Shown here: positions 11,062-21,976 of the stretch, piece after piece
How the letters are laid out: the number at the start of each line of letters is the position of its first letter
Position numbering within the stretch: the stretch's first letter is position 1
Assembly: GCA_029876055.1 (NCBI GenBank)
Contig: CM056875.1
Span: 3,249,001 to 3,313,000 of the forward strand
Direction of reading: 5' to 3'
Source: Madurella fahalii
Taxonomy: Eukaryota; Ascomycota; Sordariomycetes; Sordariales
Length of the DNA stretch: 64,000 nt
Program-made: the position numbers and the translations under genes
Notes under the pieces: model-generated
Databases searched by the model: none
Told to the model about the DNA's origin: nothing
Seen by the model: only the letters and a program-made list of their open reading frames with translations

Positions 11062-12066
11062 CTACACTCCACTTTTCCTCTTCTCATTCTCATCCCCATT
11101 ACCTCCACCCGCCACTACCGCCGCGGCCGTCGTCGCCGCCCTTGCAATCCACGACCCCACCGCTTCCATCCCCCTCTCCGCCTCAAGCTTCTCCCAGGGA
11201 TTCTCGTTGCTACCCGTGACGTAATAGCCAACATACCAGTCGGGGTTGATCGAGGCACGTCCTCGGCCTCGAGGCTGCCCTTGGACTTGACCCTGGCCCT
11301 GGCCCTGGCCCTGGCCCTGGCCCTGGCCTTGGCCTTGACGTTGCTTACCGTCCCGTTTGGAGGCCGGTGGTGTCCCGGCTCGCTTGGCCGTCTTACCGCT
11401 CTGAGTCTGCGACTGGGATTGAGACTTGGATGTGCCCGTGAATTGGGCTGGTGCCTTCTTTCCCGGCTGGGGTTGAGGAGGTGGTGCTGCTGCTGCTGCC
11501 TCCTCGGCGGCGGCGGCGGCAGCTGTGATAGGGGTCCGGGTTGGGGAGGGCGCGTCCGAGTCGAGGTTGGTGTCGAGCTCGAAGTTGTCGTAGTCGGCGG
11601 CGTCGGCGTTGTCACCGTTGTTGTTGTTTTCGTCATCATCGGAATAGTCGATGTAATCCAGGTCGTCGTCCTTGGGCTTCTTTTTGCGTTTGGACTTGGA
11701 GGCAAGTTGAGCCTTGGAGGCTGTGATGATGCCGGGTTGGGGTGGTTGGGCCTCGTCCATTTCCAGGGCGGAGTCTTGCTCTTCCTCTTGGTCGTAGAAA
11801 TTGTCTGGGTCTTCGTATTCGGGTTCGGCAGCGGCAATGACGGCTTCGTCGGATTGGTGGTTGAAGCGTCGTTTCTTAGTCGGGTGCGCGGAGGAGGAGG
11901 GATCGCCGTTGCCGTGTTTTAGAGAGCCGCCAAACGCGGTAAAGCCCATTGTGGCGGCCATGGTGGCCTCGGGGACGTCTTCAAATTCGATGGCGTTATC
12001 ATCGTCGCTGTAAAAGTTGTCGTCGTCGAGGTCAATCTCATCGGGGTTTGGGTTTGGACGGTCCAT
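11062..12066 (-). CDS. Acidic low-complexity protein with conserved C-terminal WYVGYY segment
   Basis: Single-exon frame of 334 aa; I do not recognise the family. The ATG at 12066 sits in an AAAATGG context; the frame stays open upstream only from a TTG. The first half is strongly acidic (DLDDDNFYSDDD, YIDYSDDDENNNN) with a basic KSKRKKKPKDDD patch that could be a nuclear-localisation signal. A poly-Ala run and a (Gly-Gln)n run follow. Near the C-terminus lies an aromatic segment (NPDWYVGYYVTGSNENPWEK) followed by LEAERGMEAVGSW, which looks like the only folded or conserved part. A nuclear role is a guess from charge alone. Confidence 0.75.
   Translation of the reverse strand: MDRPNPNPDEIDLDDDNFYSDDDNAIEFEDVPEATMAATMGFTAFGGSLKHGNGDPSSSAHPTKKRRFNHQSDEAVIAAAEPEYEDPDNFYDQEEEQDSALEMDEAQPPQPGIITASKAQLASKSKRKKKPKDDDLDYIDYSDDDENNNNGDNADAADYDNFELDTNLDSDAPSPTRTPITAAAAAAEEAAAAAPPPQPQPGKKAPAQFTGTSKSQSQSQTQSGKTAKRAGTPPASKRDGKQRQGQGQGQGQGQGQGQGQVQGQPRGRGRASINPDWYVGYYVTGSNENPWEKLEAERGMEAVGSWIARAATTAAAVVAGGGNGDENEKRKSGV
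11286..11338. repeat. Coding hexanucleotide repeat (CCCTGG)n
   Basis: About eight copies of a CCCTGG/CCTTGG hexamer lie in frame inside the acidic protein gene, where on the minus strand they encode alternating Gly and Gln. The last copies show CC-to-CT decay. Such a tract is likely to vary in length between strains. Confidence 0.85.
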
Positions 12067-12858
12067 TTTGAGAAAGGCTTGGTGCCAAATGAAGGATTGC
12101 GTTATGAGATATAAGATTGGATAACCGTGTTGGTAACGCGGAGGGAGCACGTTGGGATTGATATATGCTTGGTTCAATAAAAAGGATGAACGAGCGAGGG
12201 CTTCGGTGGCTGGAACGGTGCTCTTTGTTTTGACATCCGTTTGCGGATGGATTGACTAATAAATTGTGTACTAGCTCCCTTCTGTTTTTGGTAGGCAAGG
12301 ACAAAGACAAGTGCCGCACTCAGTCTGAGAAGATGAGCTCCGAGTCTGTCATTTGTCGTTCTCAGCCTTGTGGGGCTCGCCAAAACCACAAGGAGCCGCA
12401 ACTCCAGGACCGGGGACAAGCTGTACAGTGTGCAGCTATCACTTCTCACCTACAGACTTGGGCGTGGTGTGTGTGCTGGTTGGTGTGACGATGACGAGCA
12501 GGAATGGAAAAAAGCCGATTAGAAGTGACTACTATGATCAGGTCATGTGACTTTGTGATCGCTGGTTGATGACAGCAGTTGAGGTTGAAGAATCACATAC
12601 GAGACGCAACGATTATGCATGAAATCCTCTTCAGCACAGTGTATAGCTCTCTCTCTCTCTCAGGTTAGGGTTGTCGCACTTGCACCGCGGCACTCTGACA
12701 CAGCAGACCCTGCATTGACCCCTGTCACTCACAACACCTCCGACCTCAGGTTTCTATCCCCCCTCTCCAGACCCTCAATTCAAATCAACCTGCGATCACT
12801 CAATATATCCAACTCCACTTACCTTCTCAAAACTCATCTACCATCAACAACACCCAAA
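12067..12858. other. Divergent promoter region
   Basis: About 790 bp between the acidic protein (minus) and the small conserved protein (plus). The right part holds a (CT)n run near 12648 and a C/A-rich leader directly before the ATG at 12859. Otherwise no feature is visible. Confidence 0.45.
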
Positions 12859-13500
12859 ATGACAACAACAACACCACTACCAACAATATCAAACCCTCCC
12901 ATCACCCTCCACCTCCCCTCCAAATACTCCCCGAAAGACACCACCACCACCCTCCAATCCCCACCCCTCGCTTTCCTCCACCGCACCTGGACGGTAACCC
13001 ACTCGACGCTGCGCATGTGGCGCAGCGCCCGCAACGTACGCATCACCTACGGCCAGCTCCCGGCCTCCAAGGACGGACGCGCCCGCGTCTCGGACCTGGT
13101 CGAGTACGAGGCGCTCTCCGGCTCGGGCTCCATCAAGCGCGTGGCCGGCGTCGACACGGCCTCCCGCGCCGGCGCCGACACCAGCGTCTGGGACTGGCGG
13201 GGGAGCGGGCTGCTGTTCTTCGTGGGGAGCCACTGGGAGGTGATGGGCTGGGGGGAGAGGGAGATCCCCGGGGCCGGCGGGGAGGTGGAGAGGTGGGTGG
13301 TGACGTGGTTCGCGCCGACGGTCTTCACGGCGGAGGGCGTGGATGTGTATAGTGACCGGAGGGAGGGCGGGAGTGAGGAGTTGGTGGCCGCGGTGATGGC
13401 TGAGTTGCGGAGGGTGGCGGAAGGGAAAGGGAAGTTGGGGGAGTTGGTGAGCAAGGAGATGAGGGAGGTTGTTGTGAGTTTGCCTTGGAAGGAGAGTTGA
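12859..13500 (+). CDS. Conserved fungal hypothetical, possible lipocalin-like fold
   Basis: Single-exon gene for 213 aa. After a Thr/Pro-rich head of about 35 residues, the protein has a run of short beta-type segments with regularly placed Trp and Gly (TWTVTHSTLRMWRSARNVRI, then VWDWRGSGLLFFVGSHWEVMG, then WVVTWFAPTVFTAEGVDVYS). The pattern fits a lipocalin/FABP-like barrel, as annotated for several fungal hypotheticals, but I cannot confirm this without a profile search. A charged C-terminal helix follows (MAELRRVAEGKGKLGELVSKEM). The ATG at 12859 has a good AAAATGA context; the open extension upstream is promoter-like. There is no signal peptide, so it is probably cytosolic. Confidence 0.75.
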   Translation: MTTTTPLPTISNPPITLHLPSKYSPKDTTTTLQSPPLAFLHRTWTVTHSTLRMWRSARNVRITYGQLPASKDGRARVSDLVEYEALSGSGSIKRVAGVDTASRAGADTSVWDWRGSGLLFFVGSHWEVMGWGEREIPGAGGEVERWVVTWFAPTVFTAEGVDVYSDRREGGSEELVAAVMAELRRVAEGKGKLGELVSKEMREVVVSLPWKES

Positions 13501-13557
13501 GATTGCGGTGGAGGGTATCTTTGCCTTGTAATCTATTTATGTGTGGGTTTTGGTTGT

Positions 13558-14729
13558 TTAGTGATGGTCCAGACTACGCCTCTCTCTGTCTCTGTGTCTA
13601 TCTCTGCTATACGAACGATGACGAGAACGATGTCTGTCATCGTCTCTGCGTCGGTGCTTCTCCTGTCTATTTTCCTCTCCGTGCCGTCTTCTATCCCTCT
13701 CCTCGCTCCGATGCCTGGACCGCTTCTCCTCATCCCCGCCACGTCGCCGATGAGAACGGTCCCGCTCGGACACGCGAGCTGTCCCGCTCGGGTCGTCTCT
13801 CTCCAGCCCCGTCTTGCTTTCACGGTGACTTTCCCCCCTCCGTCTCTTCTTCTCCCTCCTCTCCTCCCTTTTCAACATCTTCAACTCTCTTTCTCTCTCC
13901 TCTGCCTCCCTCCTCCTCTCCCGATCCAACTCCCTCACCTTTGCCGCCCCACTTTTCATCATAGCAAGCGGATCATCCGCACATAGTCTCGCTGCCTCTC
14001 TAACCTTCCTCCCGGGATCCTCTCTTCCCCAAACATCCTTTCTCGGCACCAGCGCCGCCGACGCCTCACCATCGGCCGAGGCATACCACGGCCCGCCGTC
14101 CGTGAGACCCTGCCCGTCCTTGCCGGCCGCATTCACGAAGCGCATCTGGTACTGGTCTGCCACCTCGCGTTTCTTACGCGCCGCCTCCCGCTCGTGCTCT
14201 TCGTTTTTCTCGACGGCGGGTGGGAGGGCATCCGCCTCAGGGAATAACGATACGTGCCCTCTGCTGTCGACCAGCGTCGTGACGGTGGCGGTACCGATCA
14301 TAGTCGGGGGAAGAGGTTTGCGGTTGTCGGCCAGCGCGCCTTCCCGTGCCACGCGCATCTCAAAGTCGGTGTCATCTTCCCCGTGGCGCTTGCGCTTGCG
14401 CCCGCTCTCCAGTGGCCATGGACTGCGATCACCATGTCCCCCGGTGCCGCCGGATTGAGGTGATATTTCGGGTTCCGCGTGTTGTTCGAGAGGTGGAGGT
14501 ATTTCGCCACGCAGGATTGCCAGGCGGCGATCAGCGTCGACTTGTTGCATACGCTGCTCCTCGGCCTCTTCCCGGGCGCGAGCGGCGTCTTCGTCGCGCC
14601 GCACTCGTGCGATGTTGGCGGGATTGTAGACGTTCCATGATTTCTTCCCTAGCAGGTGGCTGGAAGGTGTTAGTGAGATGGTCTAAGTAGGAGTGACGGT
14701 GATGTGTGGGAGATATCTTACAGAGGCAT
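13558..14729 (-). CDS. CWC25: Pre-mRNA-splicing factor CWC25
   Basis: Spliceosomal step-I factor. It has two exons, complement(14722..14729) and complement(13558..14659), and 369 aa. The first exon is only 8 nt (ATG CCT CT). Splicing out the 62-bp intron (donor GTAAGA, branch CTAAC, acceptor CCAG) gives MPLHLLGKKSWNVYNPANIA, the diagnostic CIR_N/CWC25 N-terminus. The next part is a highly charged helix rich in Arg and Glu, and the C-terminal third is an RS/RD-like tail (DRSHRRRGGDEEKRSRHRSE). The gene is convergent with the plus-strand gene ending at 13500, leaving only 57 bp between stop codons. Confidence 0.93.
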
Positions 14730-15482
14730 GATGGCGGTGTTGCTGCAGATGTCAGAGAGTGCGAGCTGGAGGCTTGGAGGACCTTGATGGTCAATCTTAG
14801 CTAAGTTAGCTACAGGCCCATGCCAAGATCGCTTGGGAGGGGCATCATGATAGGATGCCAAGACAGGGTTCTTCTTTCATCTCTTTGCTTTTTCAAAATC
14901 TTTTTAACTTTTAGCTTCTCTTTCTCTATTATAACTTGTTTTCTTCTTTCTTTCCCTCTTTCCTGCTGTTTCTCTCCTTAGTGTTCTATGCTCTTCTTCC
15001 CTTGTATCCACTACTTACGAGCTCAGGTGCATGGCATGTGAAGGATATGCAAGTAAGAAGCAGGGGCATGCGGTAAACCGGGCCCAGCAGAGACCGGCTG
15101 GAGGGGTCCACAATGCGGAGGGGCAGCCGTACAATAAAAGGTTCCTGGGTGCGAGGATCTGTAGGGATTTCCTGTATGTCATTCAACGGCTCGGCGCTGA
15201 AACGCACCGCTGTTCCAACCAGGCGAAACTACGGCAGCGAGCAGCCACCACGTCCTCGATTATAGCCACTTCCTGTCCGTCCTCTGTGCGCTCCTTGGAT
15301 ATTTGATTTTAGTCGCCGGACTATCGAAGCCGGAAGGACACGACACGATCTTGCAATCTGTCATCAAGAACCCCAATCTTTAAAGCTGATTGTCAACCTG
15401 TCTCGATCTTTGCTGCAATTTCCCTCTTCTTCACCCGATCTCTTTCCCATACCGCCACCGATCTTTTGGCTCGCAGACAACT
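14730..15482. other. Divergent promoter region CWC25 / SEC18
   Basis: About 750 bp containing a long pyrimidine-rich block (roughly 14860-14990, TTCTCTTTC-type) and a second TC-rich leader before the SEC18 ATG. No gene or repeat is seen. Confidence 0.5.
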
Positions 15483-18179
15483 ATGGATTTCCGAAACAAC
15501 CTCTTCGGCAAACCGGCGCCCGCGCCCCGCGCAGGAGGAGCTCCTGGCCTGCCTGGGCGCCAGGTTCCGCGCGGCGGCGGAGACCCAGCGGGGTATGGCA
15601 CGCCGCCTCCCGCAGGTTACGACGGCTACAGTGGGCGCTCGCCTGCCCCCGGAAGGCAGCAGCAGAATCCGCCCGGTGGTGGTTACGGCGGGGATAACTA
15701 TGGAGGGGGAGGTGGCTACGGCGGCGGTGGTGCTGCTGGTGGCGGCTACGCCTACAACTCGTATCAATCTGAACCGAAAAGCCGGCAGGTACGGCTTAGG
15801 CTTGCCAAAGTGGAAGACAAGACGATGCAGGCGCAGTACATCTTTGGTAATGTGTGAGTAGCTGCCTCAGTCAGCTCTTTCTGGCGTTTCGTCTTCTGAC
15901 TGCCAACTAGCTGCGCCGTATCACCCAACGACTTCCCCCCGAACCGTGATGGGTCTGATGTCTATATCCGCTTGACCGGCAACCAGCTGAGGGGTGACTA
16001 CGTGGTAACGGCGCGCCCTACGCCTGGCTTTCCTGATGGCTGTATCAGTTTGTCGGATCCGCAGCGAACATGGTGTGGGGTCGGCATGATGGACGAACTG
16101 GCGGGCGATCTCTTCGACCCGTTTAGCCAGGGTGGTGCTGCCTACATCGGTTCTATCGAGGTTGAGGTGGGATTCGCGTCGGCCAGGAAGCTTGTGGATG
16201 CGCCGTATGATCAGGACGAACTGGCCGATATGTTCATCAAGAGCTTCCAGAACCAGATCTTCTCGCCAGGGCAGAAGCTGCTACTGGATGTCAAAAACGT
16301 GCCGCTGGCCATCACGGTCAAGACGGTGACGCTGATTGACCTCAGCATGCAGAAACAAGCCAATGAACCTCCTACGCGGAGTGACCCGACTGCTCGGGGC
16401 ATCCTCACCAACCAGGCCAGCATAACTTTTTATAAGGACGCCAAATCGCCCATAAAGCTCAAAGGCTCCAACAAGCGGCCTGCCGCCAACGCAATCATCA
16501 GCCCAGACTTCAAGTTCGAGGATATGGGCATCGGTGGTCTTGACGCCGAGTTCTCAACCATCTTCCGTCGTGCATTCGCTTCGCGCATTTTCCCGCCAGG
16601 ACTCATTGAGAAGCTCGGCATCATGCACGTGAAGGGCATGCTGCTTTATGGTCCTCCAGGAACAGGCAAAACCCTCATTGCCCGCCAGATTGGCAAGATG
16701 CTGAATGCCAGAGAGCCAAAGATCATCAACGGTCCAGAGGTACTGAACAAGTACGTTGGCCAGAGCGAAGAGAACATCCGGAAGCTCTTCGCCGATGCTG
16801 AGAAGGAGTACAAGGAGAAGGGTGACGAGTCCGCCCTGCACATCATCATCTTTGACGAGCTGGATGCAGTGTGCAAGCAGAGAGGTTCAGGCGCAGGTGG
16901 CGGCACGGGCGTGGGTGACAGCGTGGTCAACCAGCTTCTCTCCAAGTTGGATGGCGTCGACCAGCTGAACAATATTCTGCTCATCGGAATGACCAACCGG
17001 AAGGACATGATCGACGACGCCTTGCTGCGTCCGGGTCGTCTAGAAGTCCAGCTTGAGATCTCGCTGCCCGATGAATTGGGTCGGAGCCAGATCCTCAAGA
17101 TCCACACAGCCAAGATGAGGCAGAACAACATCATGGGCAGCGATGTCGACATTCCTGAGCTGGCGGCGCGGACCAAAAACTTTTCGGGCGCCGAAATTAG
17201 CGGTTTAGTCAAGTCGGCGACATCCTTTGCTTTTTCACGGTACATCAAGGGCGGCACCATGGCCAGCGTTAGCGAAGACGTGGCCAACATGCAGGTCGTC
17301 ATGAGCGATTTCGTCCACGCACTCGACGAAGTGAAACCGGCCTTTGGCACCGACGACACGGAGCTCACCGTGGCCATCCGCTACGACATCATCGAGTTTT
17401 CGCAGAGCATCCCCAGCATCCTCAACGACGGTATGCTATATGTCGAGAGTATCCGGTTACAGGAGAGGCTGCAGCACACGTCCATGCTGTTGCACGGTCC
17501 GCCAGGGAGCGGCAAGACGGCGCTCGCAGCACACATTGCCATGAAGTCGGAATATCCGTTCATCAAACTCATTACGCCCAGCTCACTCGTCGGGTTCAGG
17601 GATGAATTGGCCAAGCGAGACCATATCCACAAGATTTTTGCGGATGCGTACAAATCTCCCTTGAGCATGCTCATCATTGGTGAGTTTCTTCTCATCTTCT
17701 CCCCGCGTCCTACAACTACTAACGCACCGCCAGACAACATTGAGGAAATCATTGAATGGAACCCCGTCGGGCCTAGGTTCTCAAACACGATCCTGCACGC
17801 CCTCGTCGTGCTCATGAGGACGCCGCCGCCCAAGGGCCACCGGCTCCTCATTATGGCAACCAGCTCGCGGCTGCCCGTGCTCCAGCAGCTCGACATCACT
17901 CAGGCGTTTGACCATCAGATTCGGGTGCCGGCGGTGCAGGACGCGCGGGAGCTACAGACGGTTCTACTCAAGTCGGAGATCTTTGAGGCCGGGGATGTGA
18001 CCGAGGTAGTGAACAGGGTGGTAGAGTATAGCAACTCGCAGAGGGTCGGTGTCGGGATCAAGACGATCCTGACGACGGCCGAGACGGCAAGGTTGAACGC
18101 ACGGCCCACCGAGTGGTTTGCGGAGCAGATGGCCGAGCGAATTGCCATAAACAACCCCTATAATGTTGGCGGGAACTAA
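15483..18179 (+). CDS. SEC18: Vesicular-fusion ATPase SEC18 (NSF)
   Basis: AAA ATPase that disassembles SNARE complexes with alpha-SNAP in membrane fusion. Three exons, 15483..15853, 15911..17679 and 17734..18179, give 861 aa. The second intron (54 bp) is a multiple of three and could be read through, but it has a GTGAGT donor, an ACTAAC branch and a CCAG acceptor. Removing it restores LIIDNIEEIIEWNP. In order: a Gly/Tyr/Pro-rich head of about 95 residues, the NSF N domain (VCAVSPNDFPPN), D1 with Walker A GPPGTGKT (about residue 370), Walker B IIIFDELD and a GRLEVQ segment, then D2 with GPPGSGKT and the NSF-type IIDNIE. It is about 100 residues longer than yeast Sec18, owing to the head. Confidence 0.95.
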
Positions 18180-21100
18180 GGTCTGTACGATACACAGAAG
18201 CTAATTGTGATAGAGCCTGGTGGTAATGGATGGTTGAAATATATTGCTCCAGCGACACAACTTGAAGACAATGCACGATAGATGCGGCTCTACTATTTGA
18301 TGTACAATCGGCAGAATCTGAAATTCAGCCTCAGAAGCTCCTCGTTGCTTCTTATACGTTTATGTTTGCCTCCCTTTTCGCCATTCTGTTACATGGTGGA
18401 AGCGTCGACACTGCATATGCAGTCGCCTGGAGTGAACCAGACTGAGGGTGATAGCCGGGGTACGGCCTATGCTCTATACAGCCCGATGTCAGGATCTCTT
18501 TCAGACTCTAGACCTCATCTTCATAATCGACATCTTTATGCACACGGACGCCAATTTCCCATAGAATACTCTAGTCTCGAGCTATATCTGAAGCTCTGAG
18601 AGTCACCAATCACCTGGACCTAAATCACGAGGATTAGATACATGATTTTGCTTGTTTTTTTTTTTTTTTTTTAATCTCCATTCTCCCTCTTGCCCTCTCT
18701 TGCCCTTCTCTTCCTTGGTTTCCAATAGGTTAGAGTATTGATATTGTCAATGTGTTTCTATTTTCTTTTTATCCCGTCTCTACCCTGCTGCATAGACATT
18801 CCAGCTTGCTCAACAACTCGTGTAGACACGCAGAAAACAAAGCCCCATTTTATCTATCTTGAAACTATTCGTCTAGCACATACTGAGCAGGGCTACCGAG
18901 ATAAGTCAGTTCATCTCGACTCATGTCCGATTTGACCTTTTGGCCGCTACTGAACAACCAGGCGGTACCCGTATGCCCACTGCCCCAGAAAGGCCTTGCA
19001 AGGCGATCGACCATTCCACTTCTAGATAGCCGGATGCAGGATATCGTCACCTGGTTAGAAACGCTCCACCGCTACGGCATGCCCCCACCGTTCGTGGCCA
19101 TGGACCTGTCGATCACTGCAGAAGCGCGGGACCACGTGGGAGGGGTTATTGTGGCAACGATATCCCGTCAAAAGGCTCCAAAAAGCTGATGACGGTCCCT
19201 TGGCTGTTTGTTTATGTACATACATAGCCTTTGCAGCCCACATGCAGAACGCATCGCCTTACGGAAGCGAGACAGAGAACACACGAGCATCATAATGGCG
19301 GAGGAGTTCAGGTGCCAAGCAATCGAGAGCCTCAGTTGGGTGTGTGCGAGACTTTGTGTGGGAGTAGCTGGGGTTTGTATGGGCTCGGCATGAACTTGAC
19401 CCCCGCGCTCATCATCACCTCATCACACAGACGGGAGCTGGTTGACGCCTTACTTGCGCATGACCAACACACCACGGATAAGGAAGGTAGGCTAAGGTAC
19501 GGTACTGCGTCCATTACACAGAGCAACAGCCGTGTTGAAATGCCGTCTGCGTTTGAAAGCATCAGGCGGTTGCCAAGGCTGCCCGCCGATCTTTATTCCG
19601 AGTCGGCGAAATCTCAGCCGGAAGCCCCTCCGCGGTCGCCGTCTGGTGGGTGATCGGCTGGTTCTGCTCGTCATGACCGGGCCCTTGCAGACGATCAGGC
19701 ACAGACTAGCCAAGTGTGGGCTGGGTTGGGAGCCGTGAAGGGAGCTCACTCAGCATTTGGAATACGCCCCGCCTTCGAAAGATAGTCTGTACAGTACACT
19801 TACGCTTCCGCGTTCGAACCGCGCAAAGCACGCGCAAAGCGCGCACGCCGAAGCTCGCGGAAGTGGTGCGATGTCGATCTTGTGCTGGCCAAACATCCGC
19901 ACAGCATCTGCACGCAGCTGGCATGAGTGTTGTTGTCCGACCTGGTAATCACTGACTGCGGGAACATTATGCCGCTTTTGGGATGCTGCGCTACTCGAAC
20001 TGGCATCAGAGCATTGCGTGGGACAAGCGTCACGGCATCCCGATTCTGTCAGAAGCCTTCTGCAAGACCTTACTGCTGCTGCGTATGTTTTGTGGTTCCG
20101 AGACGCCACCGTGGGGAGGGTGCCAGCAACCGGGACCAGGCAAATGGTTGAAGTGGGGGAGATTGGTCAATGCTTCTCGAGCATCATCTCTCGGCCCATA
20201 TGAAATCATGATTTTCTTGACCCCTGCAATTCCTGCATATCTATGTACACTAGGACGAAACCGGGAACAACAACCCGACCGCGTGGGAGGAATGCCTAGT
20301 TTGCAGATCCACACTACCCTCTCGCCTTTGCCAATGGGGGAAGTAGTGTATACGTAAGGCGTTGGCTCGTCCTGTAGGAGCCTCATGTTCATCTAGGATG
20401 GCGGGAAGACAAAGAATTCGAGGGGTATTAGCTTGCTCCACGCTAGTAACTTATCGGCGCTCTGGTATTGTTCATGACCCCATCCGCTGCTGCTAAGCTT
20501 GGCAGAAGAAGGGACACCTGACTGCCTACGCATTAGAGGCGCACGTGAATCTAAACGATCTTGATGGAAGTCGTCTGCGCCGTCGATGTTTGCAGACTCG
20601 ACACCCAAACGAAAATTGGAGTCGGATCTGGGACGCGACCCCTTGATGCTGGTGCCCACGCAAACCTCAAAAACACAGCCCCAGCAGTTTGGGCACACAA
20701 GACCCATCCGTCACTTTGGGAAATGAAGGCAGCAAAGGGTCGAGACTCGGATGCTAATCCCAGTCAGCCACGTCCCGGAACACACAGTCTAACCTCGAGT
20801 TCCACTCGCCATCGGTTAGTATACAAGGGGTCTCGAGGGCAGGGGCTCCACTTCCACCTGTCTCCTCATGCTTTATGGTTCCCGGTGGTGTCTATGAGGG
20901 GTATGGTCATAATGGAAAGTATGTGATAGGTCTGATCTGCCTGGTGGGAGAGTTGAGGCTGACATGCTGTCATCTCGTCCTCGGAGAAAAAGAAACAACT
21001 GTAATGAGAGACAAACCACCGAGGGACGGGATAGTTCGTTGGTGCGCGAGCTCTGGTAGGCTGGTCGACGCGCCTCACATTGACCCTGCAAGCCCCGCCC

Positions 21101-21976
21101 CGCCGGGTGCGCTAAGCTTGGTCGAACCGTGCGCGCGGTACTTTCCTCGAAGATGTTGATTCGTTGTTGCCCACTTGGACTCCTGCTTTGGAGCTGCCGG
21201 CTCTTCTCCCGCCGCTGCTGGGCCACGAACCCGCTCGGAATGGCTTCCTTCTCAGAGATAGGCTCATAAAGAGCTGAGTCAACATTTTGCACGGTTTATA
21301 GGGGTAAAATCGTGGAAAGACGGCGGGTTTGCAGTAGCAAATTAGTTCACCCAGCGTCGCATCTCGGCCCCCGGTTCTTCTCGGCTTCCATCACAACTCC
21401 CAGGCGCGCGACCCACTGTCAAATTTCCCACGGACCTTATCATGCACTGAGCTACACTAGGCGACCGGGCCCTGCATCTTGCTTCTGGATCGCTGGGGGC
21501 GGGGGGCAAGCAGTGTGCGCTCTCTCTCCCTTGCTCGGGCAATCGATCGAATAGGACTATTTTCCATTTCACTCCCTTTCAGATAACTCCTGAGTTGTGC
21601 GGGCATTGTCTCGTGCGTCTCTCGTTGATTCCTTTTTCGCCTCGGGCGAATTCGAGCCGTGTTTGCACATCCCGCTTGACATTTATGGCTCGGTTCAGAA
21701 GCCGTATGTGACTCTTCCCAGCCACGCTAACCCTTTCCCTCGTTTGCTCGGTCCTCGCTCCCGCTCCTGCTCCTGGGTAAACACACATTCTGCAAGCCGC
21801 CATTATCGGCCGCGCCCCGGCCCCTTCTTCACCTCGACCATTGTTACACCGAATGAAGGCCCCCAAGGCAGATGTGCTGCTGTTAACTCTCAATGCCTCC
21901 AATCCCAGACATCGCCATCGCCATCGGCAGGAGCAGCAGCAACCAGCGCTCTGCGAGATAGGTCCGCGCATCCGCA
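18180..21976. other. Long gene-free stretch before LTE1
   Basis: Nearly 3.8 kb with no supported gene. A T-run lies at about 18654-18672. Short open frames occur on both strands but have no recognisable domain, good start context or intron support. The last 600 bp are probably the LTE1 promoter and leader. A large upstream region is common for cell-cycle regulators of this class, but nothing here proves regulation. Confidence 0.4.

Noticed and set aside
11005..11922. Plus-strand open frame of 305 codons with Leu-Ala repeats
   Set aside because: It is the complement of the acidic protein gene; its (LA)n tract is the reverse reading of the GQ-coding hexamer.
17680..17733. Reading through the last SEC18 intron as coding
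   Set aside because: It is a multiple of three and open, but has complete splice signals and interrupts the conserved LIIDNIEEI block.
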